Below are positions 22,652 to 31,910 of a DNA stretch of 64,000 nucleotides, piece after piece. Origin of the DNA: Plantibacter sp. VKM Ac-2880 (GTDB taxonomy: Bacteria; Actinomycetota; Actinomycetes; Actinomycetales; Microbacteriaceae); contig NZ_JADKSJ010000001.1 of NCBI RefSeq assembly GCF_015351235.1, positions 2,311,668 through 2,375,667 of the forward strand, read 5' to 3'. The number at the start of each line of letters is the position of its first letter. The first letter of the stretch is position 1. The position numbers were made by a program, and so were the translations under genes. The notes under the pieces were generated by a model. It searched no databases, had not been told where the DNA came from, and worked only from the letters and a program-made list of their open reading frames with translations.

Positions 22652-23665
22652 GGAGACCGGACGCTCGTCGCTCGACGCCGTCCGCACCGGGATCCGCTGC
22701 TGCAGGACGACCCAGGTCATCGCCGCCACGAGGAGTCCCGCGAGCACCATGTGGAGACCGACCAACACCTCGGGAAGTCCGAGGCGCGCCTGAGTGAGCC
22801 CGACGACGATCTGCACGACCTCGACCGCGAGGAGTGCGGAGACGGCGGTTCGCACGCCGCGCGAACCTCGGCGAGCTCCGAGCACGATCGCCCCGACGAG
22901 GAGCACGATGGTGCCCGCGAGCGTCGCGTAGGCGGGCCAGCTGTGGAGGTGCTGCAGGAACTCGGGGTCGAAGCCGTTGCGGGGAGCGGGCACCTCCTTG
23001 GAGTTGTCGCCAGCGTGGGGGCCGGAGCCCGTGGTGAGGATGCCGAAGACGACGGTGACGGCCACGAACAGGCTCGTGAGGTGGACGACGCCGAGGTACC
23101 AACCGGGCATGACCTTCACGGCACCACGCGGGCCGCGGTAGACCCGGTGGACGAGCATCGTCGCGAGGGCGACCAACACGATCGAGATGACGAAGTGCAG
23201 CCCCACCACGTAGGGGTTCAGCCCGGTGAGGACGGTGATGCCGCCGAGGACGGCCTGTGCGGGGATGGACAGCCCCTGGAGCAGGGTCAGGCGGAAGAGG
23301 TCCGGCCGCTGCCGACGCATGCGGATGACCGCGAGGAACGCGGCGATCACGATGATCGCCAGGACGAAGGTCAGCAGACGGTTGCCGAACTCGATGATGC
23401 CGTGGATCCCCATCTCCGGCGTGTTCACGAACGAGTCGTCCGTGCAGCGCGGCCAGGTAGGGCAACCGAGGCCGGAGGCGGTCAATCGGACGGCACCGCC
23501 GGTGGCGATGAGGACGAGCTGGAAGGCGAACGAGAGCCAGGCGACGACCCGGACCCGTTTGTCGATCGTCGTCGGCAACCACTGCCAGAACCGCGTGGCG
23601 CGCACCCGCTCAGGGAGGCTGCGCGGCGGCGTCGCGCGACTGGCGGTCTTGGAGTGGTCTGACAC
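22634..23665 (-). CDS. ctaA: Heme A synthase (CtaA/COX15)
   Basis: Membrane oxygenase that turns heme o into heme a; 343 aa. About eight transmembrane segments are visible. Conserved heme-site segments include TGGAVRLTASGLGCPTWP with the paired cysteines region after TM1, HGIIEFGNRLLTF (His ligand), GLHFVISIVLV and the C-terminal GLHMVLAG. GTG 23665 (SDHSKTASRA start) has AAGGA 7 bases upstream; the frame back to 23722 lacks support. It is transcribed away from sufB across a 247-base spacer. Confidence 0.95.
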   Translation of the reverse strand: MSDHSKTASRATPPRSLPERVRATRFWQWLPTTIDKRVRVVAWLSFAFQLVLIATGGAVRLTASGLGCPTWPRCTDDSFVNTPEMGIHGIIEFGNRLLTFVLAIIVIAAFLAVIRMRRQRPDLFRLTLLQGLSIPAQAVLGGITVLTGLNPYVVGLHFVISIVLVALATMLVHRVYRGPRGAVKVMPGWYLGVVHLTSLFVAVTVVFGILTTGSGPHAGDNSKEVPAPRNGFDPEFLQHLHSWPAYATLAGTIVLLVGAIVLGARRGSRGVRTAVSALLAVEVVQIVVGLTQARLGLPEVLVGLHMVLAGLLVAAMTWVVLQQRIPVRTASSDERPVSLSATR

Positions 23666-23861
23666 GGATCGGTCCTTCGGTTCGCGGTGGCCACGGCGAC
23701 GGTATGCATCGTCCTCACCCACAACCCACAGGAAGCTGTAGGATTATGAGGTTCACGGTGCGCGCGAGAAGCGCCATGGTTCAAGAACATTGTAGGTTCG
23801 CGAAGAAGCCGCCCGCACATCCCCTCCCCAACCCGCTCCGATCAGGCGCGTCCCACGGGAG

Positions 23862-23887
23862 GGAATGACGACCTCCATCCGGTGGTT
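23862..23887 (+). promoter_or_regulatory. SigR/SigH-type promoter of the suf operon
   Basis: GGAAT at 23862-23866, 18 bases, GTT at 23885-23887: an exact match to the Streptomyces SigR consensus. Predicted start near 23894, leaving a leader of about 19 bases that contains the AGGGAGGAAAG ribosome site of sufB. Other -10-like boxes lie upstream (TAGGAT 23739-23744, TAGGTT 23793-23798). Confidence 0.65.
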
Positions 23888-23912
23888 GTCTCCAGGGAGG
23901 AAAGAGGGACAC

Positions 23913-25331
23913 ATGTCAGACATCCTGATCGATCGCCCGGAGCTCGCCGGACTCGGCCAATACGAGTTCGGATGGCACGACGGCGACGTCGCCGGAGCCT
24001 CAGCGCGCCGCGGCATCTCCACCGAGGTCGTGGCCGACATCTCCGCGTTGAAGAGCGAACCGGATTGGATGCTGCAGCGGCGCCTCAAGGCCCTGCAGCT
24101 GTTCGAGCGCAAGCCCATGCCGACGTGGGGCGCCGACCTCTCCGAGATCGACTTCGAGAACATCAAGTACTTCGTCCGCTCGACCGAGAAGCAGGCCCAG
24201 ACCTGGGAAGACCTGCCGGACGACATCAAGAACACCTACGAGAAGCTCGGGATCCCCGAGGCCGAGCGCCAGCGCCTCGTCTCCGGCGTCGCAGCACAGT
24301 ACGAGTCCGAGGTGGTCTACCACCAGATCAACGAGGAACTCGAAGCGCAGGGTGTCATCTTCATGGACACCGACACCGCGTTGCGCGAGCACCCCGAGTT
24401 CTTCGAGGAGTACTTCGGCACGGTCATCCCGTCGGGCGACAACAAGTTCGCGGCGCTGAACACGGCCGTGTGGTCCGGTGGCTCCTTCGTCTACGTGCCG
24501 CCCGGCGTGCACGTCGAGATCCCGCTGCAGGCCTACTTCCGCATCAACACGGAGAACATGGGCCAGTTCGAGCGGACGCTGATCATCGCCGACGAGGGCA
24601 GCTACGTGCACTACATCGAAGGCTGCACCGCGCCGATCTACAAGTCGGACTCGCTGCACTCCGCGGTCGTCGAGATCATCGTCAAGAAGAACGCGCGTGT
24701 CCGGTACACGACCATCCAGAACTGGTCGAACAACGTCTACAACCTGGTCACGAAGCGCGCCACGGCCGCCGAGGGCGCGACCATGGAGTGGATCGACGGC
24801 AACATCGGATCCAAGGTCACGATGAAGTACCCGTCCATCTACCTCATGGGTGAGCACGCCAAGGGCGAGACCCTGTCCGTCGCGTTCGCCGGCCCCGGCC
24901 AGCACCAGGACGCGGGCGCCAAGATGATCCACATGGCTCCGTACACGCAGTCGTCGATCGTCTCGAAGTCGATCGCCCGTGGTGGCGGCCGCGCCGGCTA
25001 CCGCGGCGAGGTCAGGGTCGACGCCAACGCCCACCACTCGGCCAACACCGTGCGCTGCGACGCGCTCCTCGTCGACACCATCTCCCGGAGCGACACCTAC
25101 CCGGCGATCGACATCCGCGTGGACGACGTCCAGCTCGGACACGAGGCGACGGTGTCGAAGGTCAGTGAAGAGCAGCTCTTCTATCTGATGAGCCGCGGCA
25201 TGCCGGAGGACGAGGCCATGGCCATGATCGTCCGCGGCTTCATCGAGCCGATCGCCCGCGAGCTGCCCATGGAGTACGCACTCGAACTCAACAAGCTCAT
25301 CGAGATGGGCATGGAAGGATCCGTCGGTTAA
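23913..25331 (+). CDS. sufB: SufB, Fe-S cluster scaffold subunit
   Basis: Core scaffold of the SUF Fe-S assembly complex (SufBC2D); 472 aa, standard length. Typical segments are [25 protein letters not shown] split near residue 190, [20 protein letters not shown] near 245 (conserved Cys), and [17 protein letters not shown] near 370 with the key cysteine. ATG 23913 ([11 protein letters not shown]) has a GGGAGGAAAGAGGGA stretch just upstream; the ATG at 23865 lies inside the promoter and is not used. sufD follows with a 1-base TAATG overlap. Confidence 0.97.
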   Translation: MSDILIDRPELAGLGQYEFGWHDGDVAGASARRGISTEVVADISALKSEPDWMLQRRLKALQLFERKPMPTWGADLSEIDFENIKYFVRSTEKQAQTWEDLPDDIKNTYEKLGIPEAERQRLVSGVAAQYESEVVYHQINEELEAQGVIFMDTDTALREHPEFFEEYFGTVIPSGDNKFAALNTAVWSGGSFVYVPPGVHVEIPLQAYFRINTENMGQFERTLIIADEGSYVHYIEGCTAPIYKSDSLHSAVVEIIVKKNARVRYTTIQNWSNNVYNLVTKRATAAEGATMEWIDGNIGSKVTMKYPSIYLMGEHAKGETLSVAFAGPGQHQDAGAKMIHMAPYTQSSIVSKSIARGGGRAGYRGEVRVDANAHHSANTVRCDALLVDTISRSDTYPAIDIRVDDVQLGHEATVSKVSEEQLFYLMSRGMPEDEAMAMIVRGFIEPIARELPMEYALELNKLIEMGMEGSVG

Positions 25332-26539
25332 TGACGACTGCAGCACCGACTCAGACCGAAGGACAGCACGGCATCACGGCACACAGCGACGGCGCAGGAC
25401 GCGTCATCCCGGTGCAGACCCGATCGGAGCGCTTCAGCTCCTACGATGTGGCCGACTTCCCAGCGGTGACGGGACGCGAGGCGGTCTGGAAGCTCAGCCC
25501 GGTCGCGAAGTTCACCGACCTCACCGCGGGGGAGCTCGACGGCTCGCCCACCCCGGTCCAGCACGACGACGTCGACGGCTTCGGCATCGAGTGGATCGGC
25601 CGTGACGACGCACGCGTCGGATCGGCGGGCATCCCGGAGGAGCGCGCATCGGCGAACGCTTGGTCGAGTTTCGAGCAGGCGCTCGCGATCTCGGTCACCG
25701 GTGAGGAGCCCAAGACCCTCCGCATCGAGCGCAGCGCGCTCGGCGGTGGCCCTCGCGCCGCGCACACGGTCATCACGGCAGCACCGTTCAGCCGCGGCCT
25801 GATCATCATCGAGAACTCCGGCGACGCACGCCTCACCGAGAACGTGGAGATCGTCGTCGGCGAGCAGGCGGACGTGACCGTCGTCTCGGTGCAGTGGTGG
25901 GACGACGAAGCCGTGCACCTCGCGAGCCACTTCGCCTCCATCGGCCGCGACGCGCACCTCAAGCACGTCGTGGTGTCGCTCGGCGGCAAGGTCGTCCGGG
26001 TGAACCCCACGCTGCACCTCTCCGGTCAGGGCTCCGATCTCGACTCACTGGGCGTCTACTTCTCGGACGCCGGCCAGCACCTCGAGCAGCAGGTGTACAT
26101 GCACCACGACGCTCCGAACACCCGGGGCCGCGTGACGTACAAGGGCGCCCTGCAGGGTGAGGGTGCCCGGTCCGTCTGGATCGGCGACGTCCTCATCAGC
26201 AACCGTGCCGTCGCAACGGACAGCTACGAGCAGAACCGCAACCTGGTCCTCTCGGACGGCACTCGTGCCGACTCCGTTCCGAACCTCGAGATCGAGACCG
26301 GTGACATCGCCGGAGCCGGCCACGCGAGCGCGACCGGACGCTTCGACGACGAGCAGCTCTTCTACCTGCAGGCGCGAGGCATCCCGGAGGACGAAGCACG
26401 GCGACTCGTCGTCCGCGGATTCCTCCTCGAGATCATCCAGCAGATCGGCGACGCCGAACTGCAGGAGCGCCTCTCGGCGGCCATCGAAGCAGAGCTGTTG
26501 GGCGCCGACGGACAGGACGACGGCGGAGCGCAGCGCTGA
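25331..26539 (+). CDS. sufD: SufD, Fe-S cluster assembly subunit
   Basis: SufB partner in the SufBC2D complex; 402 aa. The beta-helix core with LHLSGQGSDLDSLGVYF and the C-terminal ATGRFDDEQLFYLQARGIPEDEARRLVVRGF block (shared with SufB) identify it. ATG 25331 shares its A with the sufB stop, and the stop shares a base with the next gene (TGATG), so translation is linked along the operon. Confidence 0.95.
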   Translation: MTTAAPTQTEGQHGITAHSDGAGRVIPVQTRSERFSSYDVADFPAVTGREAVWKLSPVAKFTDLTAGELDGSPTPVQHDDVDGFGIEWIGRDDARVGSAGIPEERASANAWSSFEQALAISVTGEEPKTLRIERSALGGGPRAAHTVITAAPFSRGLIIIENSGDARLTENVEIVVGEQADVTVVSVQWWDDEAVHLASHFASIGRDAHLKHVVVSLGGKVVRVNPTLHLSGQGSDLDSLGVYFSDAGQHLEQQVYMHHDAPNTRGRVTYKGALQGEGARSVWIGDVLISNRAVATDSYEQNRNLVLSDGTRADSVPNLEIETGDIAGAGHASATGRFDDEQLFYLQARGIPEDEARRLVVRGFLLEIIQQIGDAELQERLSAAIEAELLGADGQDDGGAQR

Positions 26540-26862
26540 TGGCGACGAAGGTGTGCTCGTTCGACGAGCTCGCCGTGAACCAGGCCAAGCGGGTCGTGGT
26601 GGACGGTGTGCCGATCGCCCTCGTCCGGGACGCGTCTGACGACGTGTTCGCCATCGGCGACGTCTGCACCCACGGCGACATCTCGCTGTCCGAAGGCTTC
26701 GTCGAAGACGGCAACCTCGAATGCTGGGCACACGGTTCGCAGTTCTCGCTCACCACGGGCAAGCCGTTGACCCTGCCGGCCTACGAGCCGGTCCCCGTCT
26801 ACACCGTCGAGCTCATCGACGGCGACATCTACATCGACCCGACCGCAACGAAAGAGATCTAG
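26539..26862 (+). CDS. Rieske [2Fe-2S] ferredoxin-like protein in the suf operon
   Basis: 107 aa, a small soluble Rieske domain. Cluster ligands are visible as Cys-x-His in VCTHGDISL and Cys-x2-His in LECWAHGSQF. This is the class often called non-heme iron oxygenase ferredoxin subunit, yet here it sits between sufD and sufC, a common actinobacterial arrangement, which suggests a job in Fe-S assembly or electron supply rather than aromatic oxidation. The start overlaps the sufD stop. Confidence 0.92.
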   Translation: MATKVCSFDELAVNQAKRVVVDGVPIALVRDASDDVFAIGDVCTHGDISLSEGFVEDGNLECWAHGSQFSLTTGKPLTLPAYEPVPVYTVELIDGDIYIDPTATKEI

Positions 26863-26866
26863 CACC

Positions 26867-27643
26867 ATGTCAGTCCTCGAAATCCGCGACCTGCACGTCA
26901 GCGTCGAAACCGAACAGGGCACGAAGCCGATCCTGCGTGGTGTCGACCTCACCATCCGCAAGGGCGAGACGCACGCCATCATGGGTCCGAACGGCTCGGG
27001 CAAGTCGACGCTCGCGTACACGATCGCCGGTCACCCCAAGTACACCGTCGACAGCGGCTCGATCACGCTCGACGGCGAGGACGTCCTCGCGATGAGCGTC
27101 GACGAGCGCGCCCGCGCCGGACTCTTCCTGGCCATGCAGTACCCGGTCGAGATCCCCGGCGTCACGGTCACCAACTTCCTCCGCACCGCGAAGACCGCGG
27201 TCGACGGCGAGGCACCGGCCATCCGTGGCTGGATCAAGGACGTCCGCGAGTCGATGAGCAACCTGCGTATGGAGCCGGCCTTCGCCGAGCGGAACGTGAA
27301 CGAGGGCTTCTCGGGCGGCGAGAAGAAGCGCCACGAGATCCTGCAGCTCGAGCTGCTCAAGCCGCAGTTCGCCGTCCTCGACGAGACCGACTCCGGCCTC
27401 GACGTCGACGCGCTCAAGATCGTCTCCGAGGGCGTCAACCGCGCCAAGGAGAACACCGGCCTCGGCGTGTTGCTCATCACCCACTACACGCGCATCCTCC
27501 GCTACATCAAGCCGGACTTCGTGCACGTCTTCGTCGCCGGCAAGATCGCCGAACAGGGCGGTCCCGAGCTCGCCGACCGGCTCGAGAACGAAGGGTACGA
27601 CCGCTTCCTCGTCGACGCCGTCGTGGCCTCGGAAGGCGCCTGA
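26867..27643 (+). CDS. sufC: SufC, Fe-S assembly ATPase
   Basis: Cytosolic ABC ATPase of the SufBC2D complex; 258 aa. Walker A is GPNGSGKSTL near residue 39, the family signature is SGGEKKRHEILQLELL near 148, and Walker B AVLDETDSGLD follows. It starts 4 bases after the Rieske gene. Confidence 0.97.
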   Translation: MSVLEIRDLHVSVETEQGTKPILRGVDLTIRKGETHAIMGPNGSGKSTLAYTIAGHPKYTVDSGSITLDGEDVLAMSVDERARAGLFLAMQYPVEIPGVTVTNFLRTAKTAVDGEAPAIRGWIKDVRESMSNLRMEPAFAERNVNEGFSGGEKKRHEILQLELLKPQFAVLDETDSGLDVDALKIVSEGVNRAKENTGLGVLLITHYTRILRYIKPDFVHVFVAGKIAEQGGPELADRLENEGYDRFLVDAVVASEGA

Positions 27644-27659
27644 GCCCGCGAAGGCGGTC

Positions 27660-27665
27660 TAAGAT
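27660..27665 (+). promoter_or_regulatory. -10 box predicting a leaderless sufT-like mRNA
   Basis: TAAGAT ends 6 bases before ATG 27672, the spacing at which transcription would begin at the start codon. No convincing -35 and no ribosome site (AACGAC lies between). Confidence 0.45.
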
Positions 27666-27671
27666 AACGAC

Positions 27672-28001
27672 ATGGTAACAACGCTCAGTCCGCAACGATT
27701 CGACGAGGTCGAAGAAGCACTGAAGGACGTCATGGACCCCGAGCTCGGGGTGAACGTGGTCGACCTCGGTCTCATCTACGACCTCGGTTGGGATGACGAG
27801 AACGACGCGCTCATCATCCACATGACTCTGACCTCCGCCGGCTGTCCGCTCACGGACGTGTTGGAGGAACAGACCGGTCAAGCGCTCGACGGGATCGTCG
27901 ACGCGTTCCGCATCAACTGGGTCTGGATGCCGCCGTGGGGTCCCGAACGGATCACGGACGACGGCCGCGACATGATGCGAGCCCTCGGCTTCTCGATCTG
28001 A
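27672..28001 (+). CDS. sufT: MIP18/DUF59 metal-sulfur cluster assembly factor (SufT-like)
   Basis: 109 aa. DUF59 proteins such as SufT and MIP18 help mature Fe-S proteins. The hallmark DPELGVNVVDLGLIYDL lies near residues 20-36 and the reactive cysteine in LTSAGCPLTD near 58. It is the last suf gene, 28 bases after sufC, and may also have its own leaderless transcript from TAAGAT at 27660. A strong terminator follows. Confidence 0.92.
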   Translation: MVTTLSPQRFDEVEEALKDVMDPELGVNVVDLGLIYDLGWDDENDALIIHMTLTSAGCPLTDVLEEQTGQALDGIVDAFRINWVWMPPWGPERITDDGRDMMRALGFSI

Positions 28002-28016
28002 TCGCTCCTCCACGAC

Positions 28017-28045
28017 GACGGACGGCTGTGTTCCAGCCGTCCGTC
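28017..28045 (+). terminator. Terminator of the suf operon
   Basis: Perfect 12-bp stem GACGGACGGCTG (28017-28028) with CAGCCGTCCGTC (28034-28045) and a TGTTC loop, 15 bases after the sufT-like stop. Confidence 0.8.
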
Positions 28046-28087
28046 GCCGTCGTTCACGGCGGTTGTGTCCGATCCGCCGACCGCGGT

Positions 28088-28093
28088 TAGGGT
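28088..28093 (+). promoter_or_regulatory. -10 box predicting a leaderless malY/patB mRNA
   Basis: TAGGGT, 6 bases (CGAGGG) before ATG 28100. A TTGTGT at 28063-28068 could be a -35 with a 19-base spacer. Confidence 0.5.
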
Positions 28094-28099
28094 CGAGGG

Positions 28100-29266
28100 A
28101 TGACCGAGACCGTATCCGCCGACCCCCTCGACCTCCTACGCACCCGGACGAGCGAGAAGTGGTCCGAGTACCCCGACGACGTCCTGCCGATGTTCGTCGC
28201 AGAGATGGACGTCCCGCTCGCGCCGGTGATCCGCGCAGCACTCCACGCTGCGATCGATCGTGGGGACGCCGGATACGTGGCGAGCCGCACGAGACTTCCC
28301 GAGGCGTTCGCGGACTTCGCGTCTCGACGCTGGGGGTGGGAGGTGGACCCCGGATCCGTCTTCACGACCGCAGACGTCAGCATGGGCATCGTGGAGATCC
28401 TCCGTCGCGTCATCACCCCTGGGGAACGGGTCGTCGTCACATCCCCGGTCTACCCGCCCTTCTTCGACCTCGTCGCCGAGGCCGGTGGGGTCGTCGCCGA
28501 CGTACCGTTGCGCGGTTCGAGTCGTCCGGAGGACCCGGCCGGTGGGCTCCGCCTCGATCTCGACGCGCTGGAGACTGCGTTCCGCAACGGCGCGAAGGCG
28601 TTCCTGCTCTGCAACCCGCACAACCCCATTGGGCGCCCGCACACGGCCGAGGAGCTCCGCTCCGTCGCCTCGCTCGCCGCCCGCTACGGGGTCGTGGTGG
28701 TGAGCGATGAGATCCACGCGCCACTCACGCAGCCCGGCGAGCGGTTCGTCCCCTACCTGAGCGTCTCCGAGGAGGCCGCAGCGCACGGATACGCCATCCT
28801 GTCGGCGAGCAAGGCCTGGAATCTGGCGGGACTGAAGTGCGCGGTCATGGTCACGGCTGGCGCCGGTCCGCGGAGCGTGATCGCCGGTATGCCGGTGGAA
28901 GTCTTCTGGCGGACCGGACAGTTCGGCGTGCTGGCCTCGGTCGCCGCGTTCGAATCCGGGGAACCGTGGCTCGACGGCCTCTTGGGTCTCATCGATGGGA
29001 ACCGACGTCTGCTGGGCGACCTCCTGAGCGCCGAGCTGCCGGAGATCGGTTACCGCATGCCCGCCGCCGGCTATCTGGCCTGGCTCGACTGCTCCACCCT
29101 CGGTTGGTCGGAACCGCCCGCCCGTCACATCCTGCGGGCGGCGAAGGTCGCCTTGCAGGAGGGCGCGCCGTTCGGTCCGTCCGGCACCGGTCACGCTCGG
29201 TTGAACCTCGCCTGCTCACCGGAGTTGTTGAGCGAGGCCGTCCGACGGATCGCGGCACTGCGCTGA
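28100..29266 (+). CDS. MalY/PatB-family PLP-dependent C-S lyase/aminotransferase
   Basis: 388 aa, fold-type I PLP enzyme. The pattern VLPMFVAEMDVPLAPVI at the N terminus, LLCNPHNPIGRPHT near 175, VVVSDEIHAPL near 205 and the cofactor lysine in ILSASKAWNLAGLKCAV near 235 are those of MalY/PatB cystathionine beta-lyase-type proteins. Likely reaction: beta-elimination of cysteine S-conjugates giving pyruvate, ammonia and a thiol or sulfide; the true substrate cannot be read from sequence. It lies just after the suf terminator with its own probable leaderless promoter. Confidence 0.88.
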   Translation: MTETVSADPLDLLRTRTSEKWSEYPDDVLPMFVAEMDVPLAPVIRAALHAAIDRGDAGYVASRTRLPEAFADFASRRWGWEVDPGSVFTTADVSMGIVEILRRVITPGERVVVTSPVYPPFFDLVAEAGGVVADVPLRGSSRPEDPAGGLRLDLDALETAFRNGAKAFLLCNPHNPIGRPHTAEELRSVASLAARYGVVVVSDEIHAPLTQPGERFVPYLSVSEEAAAHGYAILSASKAWNLAGLKCAVMVTAGAGPRSVIAGMPVEVFWRTGQFGVLASVAAFESGEPWLDGLLGLIDGNRRLLGDLLSAELPEIGYRMPAAGYLAWLDCSTLGWSEPPARHILRAAKVALQEGAPFGPSGTGHARLNLACSPELLSEAVRRIAALR

Positions 29267-29390
29267 GTCCGAACGGGCGCCCGCACGCGCTCGCGCGACA
29301 GCCGCGGTGCCGAGCATCGATTTCAGGATTTATACTGGGAAGTTGACCCCCACCCCCCGCGTTGTCGAAACGCACCTGAAGAAATGGACC

Positions 29391-30995
29391 ATGCCTGTGC
29401 TGAGTGTGCACGACCTCGAGATCCGCGTGGGGGCACGCGTGCTCATGGAGCACGTGAACTTCCGTGTGTCCGCCGGCGACAAGATCGGCCTCGTCGGCCG
29501 CAACGGCGCCGGGAAGACCACCCTGACCAAGACCCTGGCCGGGGAGACCCTGCCGACCAACGGCAAGATCGATCGCGGTGGGGAGATCGGCTACCTCCCG
29601 CAGGATCCGCGTTCCGGCAACCCCGAGGACCTCGCCCGCACCCGCATCCTCGACGCCCGTGGCCTCGGCCAGCTCGCGCTCGGCATGCACGAGTCGAGCA
29701 TGGCCATGGCGAGCGACGACCCGAAGGTCGCCGAAGCCGCCATGAAGAAGTACGGCAACCTCACGGACCGGTTCAACGCCCTGGGTGGATACGCTGCCGA
29801 GGCCGAAGCGGCGTCGATCGCGTCGAACCTGAACCTGCCCGACCGCATCCTCGACCAGCAGCTCAAGACGCTCTCCGGTGGCCAGCGCCGCCGCATCGAG
29901 CTCGCGCGCATCCTCTTCTCCGACGCCGAGACGCTCATCCTCGACGAGCCGACCAACCACCTCGACGCCGACTCGGTCGTCTGGCTGCGGGAGTTCCTCA
30001 AGCAGTACAAGGGCGGGTTCATCGTGATCTCGCACGACATCGAGCTCGTGGGGGAGACGGTCAACCGGGTCTTCTACCTCGATGCGAACCGCACGGTCAT
30101 CGACATCTACAACATGAACTGGAAGAACTACCAGCGGCAGCGCGAGGCCGACGAGGAGCGCCGGAAGAAGGAGCGCACCAACGTCGAGAAGAAGGCGACC
30201 GCGCTCCAGCTCCAGGCGGCCAAGTTCGGCGCGAAGGCCAGCAAGGCGGCCGCGGCGCACCAGATGGTCGCGCGCGCGGAGCGGATGCTCTCCGGCCTCG
30301 AGGAGGTCCGGGCCCAGGATCGCGTCGCGAAGCTGCGGTTCCCGACCCCTGCCCCCTGCGGTCGCACGCCGCTCATGGCGAGCAACCTGTCGAAGAGCTA
30401 TGGATCGCTCGAGATCTTCACCGCCGTCGACCTCGCGATCGACCGCGGCTCGAAGGTCGTCATCCTCGGGTTCAATGGTGCAGGCAAGACGACGCTGCTA
30501 CGGATCCTGGCCGGCGTCGACCAGCCCGACACCGGTCAGCTCGAGCCCGGTCACGGGCTCCGGATCGGTTACTACGCCCAGGAGCACGAGACGATCGACG
30601 TCAAGCGCAGCGTCCTGGAGAACATGGTGTCCTCATCGCCCAACATCACCGAGATGGAAGCGCGCAAGGTGCTCGGATCGTTCCTCTTCACGGGTGATGA
30701 CTCCAACAAGCTCGCCGGGGTGCTCTCCGGTGGCGAGAAGACGCGACTCGCGCTCGCGATGATCGTCGTCTCAGGAGCGAACATGCTCCTGCTGGACGAA
30801 CCGACCAACAACCTCGACCCGGCCAGCCGGCTGGAGATCCTCGACGCACTCGCGCACTACGAGGGAGCGGTCGTGCTCGTCAGTCACGACGAGGGCGCCG
30901 TCGAGGCGCTGAACCCGGAGCGGGTCCTGATCCTGCCCGACGGCGTCGAGGACCACTGGAACAAGGACTACCAGGACCTCGTCAGCCTGGCCTGA
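29391..30995 (+). CDS. ABC-F family ATPase (ribosome-associated type)
   Basis: 534 aa with two ABC domains and no membrane segment. Walker A sites are GRNGAGKTT (near residue 34) and GFNGAGKTT (near 365); signatures are LSGGQRRRIELARIL and LSGGEKTRLALAMI. The charged linker between them (about 245-300, rich in Lys/Arg/Ala) is the P-site tRNA interaction motif of the family. ABC-F proteins act on ribosomes; some confer antibiotic resistance, but nothing here shows that. ATG 29391 fits the conserved start VLSVHDLEIRVG; a TATACT -10 is at 29331-29336, giving a leader of about 50 bases. Confidence 0.92.
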   Translation: MPVLSVHDLEIRVGARVLMEHVNFRVSAGDKIGLVGRNGAGKTTLTKTLAGETLPTNGKIDRGGEIGYLPQDPRSGNPEDLARTRILDARGLGQLALGMHESSMAMASDDPKVAEAAMKKYGNLTDRFNALGGYAAEAEAASIASNLNLPDRILDQQLKTLSGGQRRRIELARILFSDAETLILDEPTNHLDADSVVWLREFLKQYKGGFIVISHDIELVGETVNRVFYLDANRTVIDIYNMNWKNYQRQREADEERRKKERTNVEKKATALQLQAAKFGAKASKAAAAHQMVARAERMLSGLEEVRAQDRVAKLRFPTPAPCGRTPLMASNLSKSYGSLEIFTAVDLAIDRGSKVVILGFNGAGKTTLLRILAGVDQPDTGQLEPGHGLRIGYYAQEHETIDVKRSVLENMVSSSPNITEMEARKVLGSFLFTGDDSNKLAGVLSGGEKTRLALAMIVVSGANMLLLDEPTNNLDPASRLEILDALAHYEGAVVLVSHDEGAVEALNPERVLILPDGVEDHWNKDYQDLVSLA

Positions 30996-31001
30996 CGCGC
31001 T

Positions 31002-31024
31002 GGGCCCGTGTGCGTCACGGGCCC
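31002..31024. terminator. Bidirectional terminator between the ABC-F gene and SURF1
   Basis: GGGCCCGTG pairs with CACGGGCCC across TGCGT, 9 bp, in the spacer between two convergent genes. Confidence 0.7.
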
Positions 31025-31061
31025 GGCACGGCCCTCTGGCGCATCCGTCGGGACGTGTGGA

Positions 31062-31910
31062 TCAGTGATGCGACTCGAGGATCTCGTCCTCGATGTCGGC
31101 GTCGGACCTCGCCTTGTTGGCGAGGCGCTCCGCGCGTGCAGCCGCCCGCCGTTGTTCCTTCGGATCGTCGGAGTTCAGGATGCGGTACTCCTGGCGGATC
31201 GCGTAGGCGAGGAACAGGAAACCCATCAGCGCGAAGACCACCCACTGGAGCGCGTACGACAGGTGCATGCCCTCGTTCGGCTCGGGTTTGATCGGGCCGA
31301 GAGGCGCAGCCTCCGCAGGCGCCGGGCGCTCCGAGAGCAGCATGCCGTAGGCGCCCGAGTAGACCGTCTCCCCACGGAGTTCAGCGATCTGTGGCAGGTT
31401 GATCGTCGCCACCTGGCCGTCGGCGGCCCCGCGGCCCGGCAGCGTCGGCTCACCCGGACGGATCCGGACGACGACCGAGACCTCGCCTGACGGGGGAGCA
31501 GGCACTGACTCCGGAGCGTCGAGCGTGTCGCCCGCCGGGACCCAGCCGCGATCGACGATGAAGACGTCGCCGTTCGCCAAGCGCAGCGGGGTGAGGACGT
31601 CGAAGCCCGCCTGGTTGTTCCGGGGACGGTTGCGGACCAGCAGTTGTTCGTCCGTCAGGTAGGTGCCGCTCATCGACACCGGATGCCACTCGTCGGCCAC
31701 GCTGAAGGAGTCGAGCGACGGGAGCGCCTCGTCGAGGGGGATGGGGGTCGCATCCCAGTTGGTGGCGATCCGCTGCACCTCCTCCTCCTTCTCGCTCGCC
31801 CGCGCGAGCTGCCAATTGGAGAGGAGGACGCAGACGATCGCGAAGACGATCGCGACACCGAGGTACCCGAGCCAGCGACGGCTGAAGGCGAATCGCCATC
31901 CGGCGCTCAC
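31062..31910 (-). CDS. SURF1 family cytochrome oxidase biogenesis protein
   Basis: 282 aa, helps heme insertion into or assembly of aa3-type cytochrome oxidase. There are two transmembrane helices, near residues 13-32 (LGYLGVAIVFAIVCVLLS) and 222-242, with the extracytoplasmic domain between them holding NWQLAR after TM1, LVRNRPRNNQAGFDVLTPL and VDRGWVPAG. GTG 31910 overlaps the stop of the upstream small gene (GTGA). It fits with ctaA and ctaB elsewhere in the window. Confidence 0.93.
   Translation of the reverse strand: MSAGWRFAFSRRWLGYLGVAIVFAIVCVLLSNWQLARASEKEEEVQRIATNWDATPIPLDEALPSLDSFSVADEWHPVSMSGTYLTDEQLLVRNRPRNNQAGFDVLTPLRLANGDVFIVDRGWVPAGDTLDAPESVPAPPSGEVSVVVRIRPGEPTLPGRGAADGQVATINLPQIAELRGETVYSGAYGMLLSERPAPAEAAPLGPIKPEPNEGMHLSYALQWVVFALMGFLFLAYAIRQEYRILNSDDPKEQRRAAARAERLANKARSDADIEDEILESHH

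Noticed and set aside
23791-23806. TAGGTT near sufB as an IdeR/DtxR iron box
   Set aside because: Only a half-site is present; the symmetrical partner needed for an iron box is missing.
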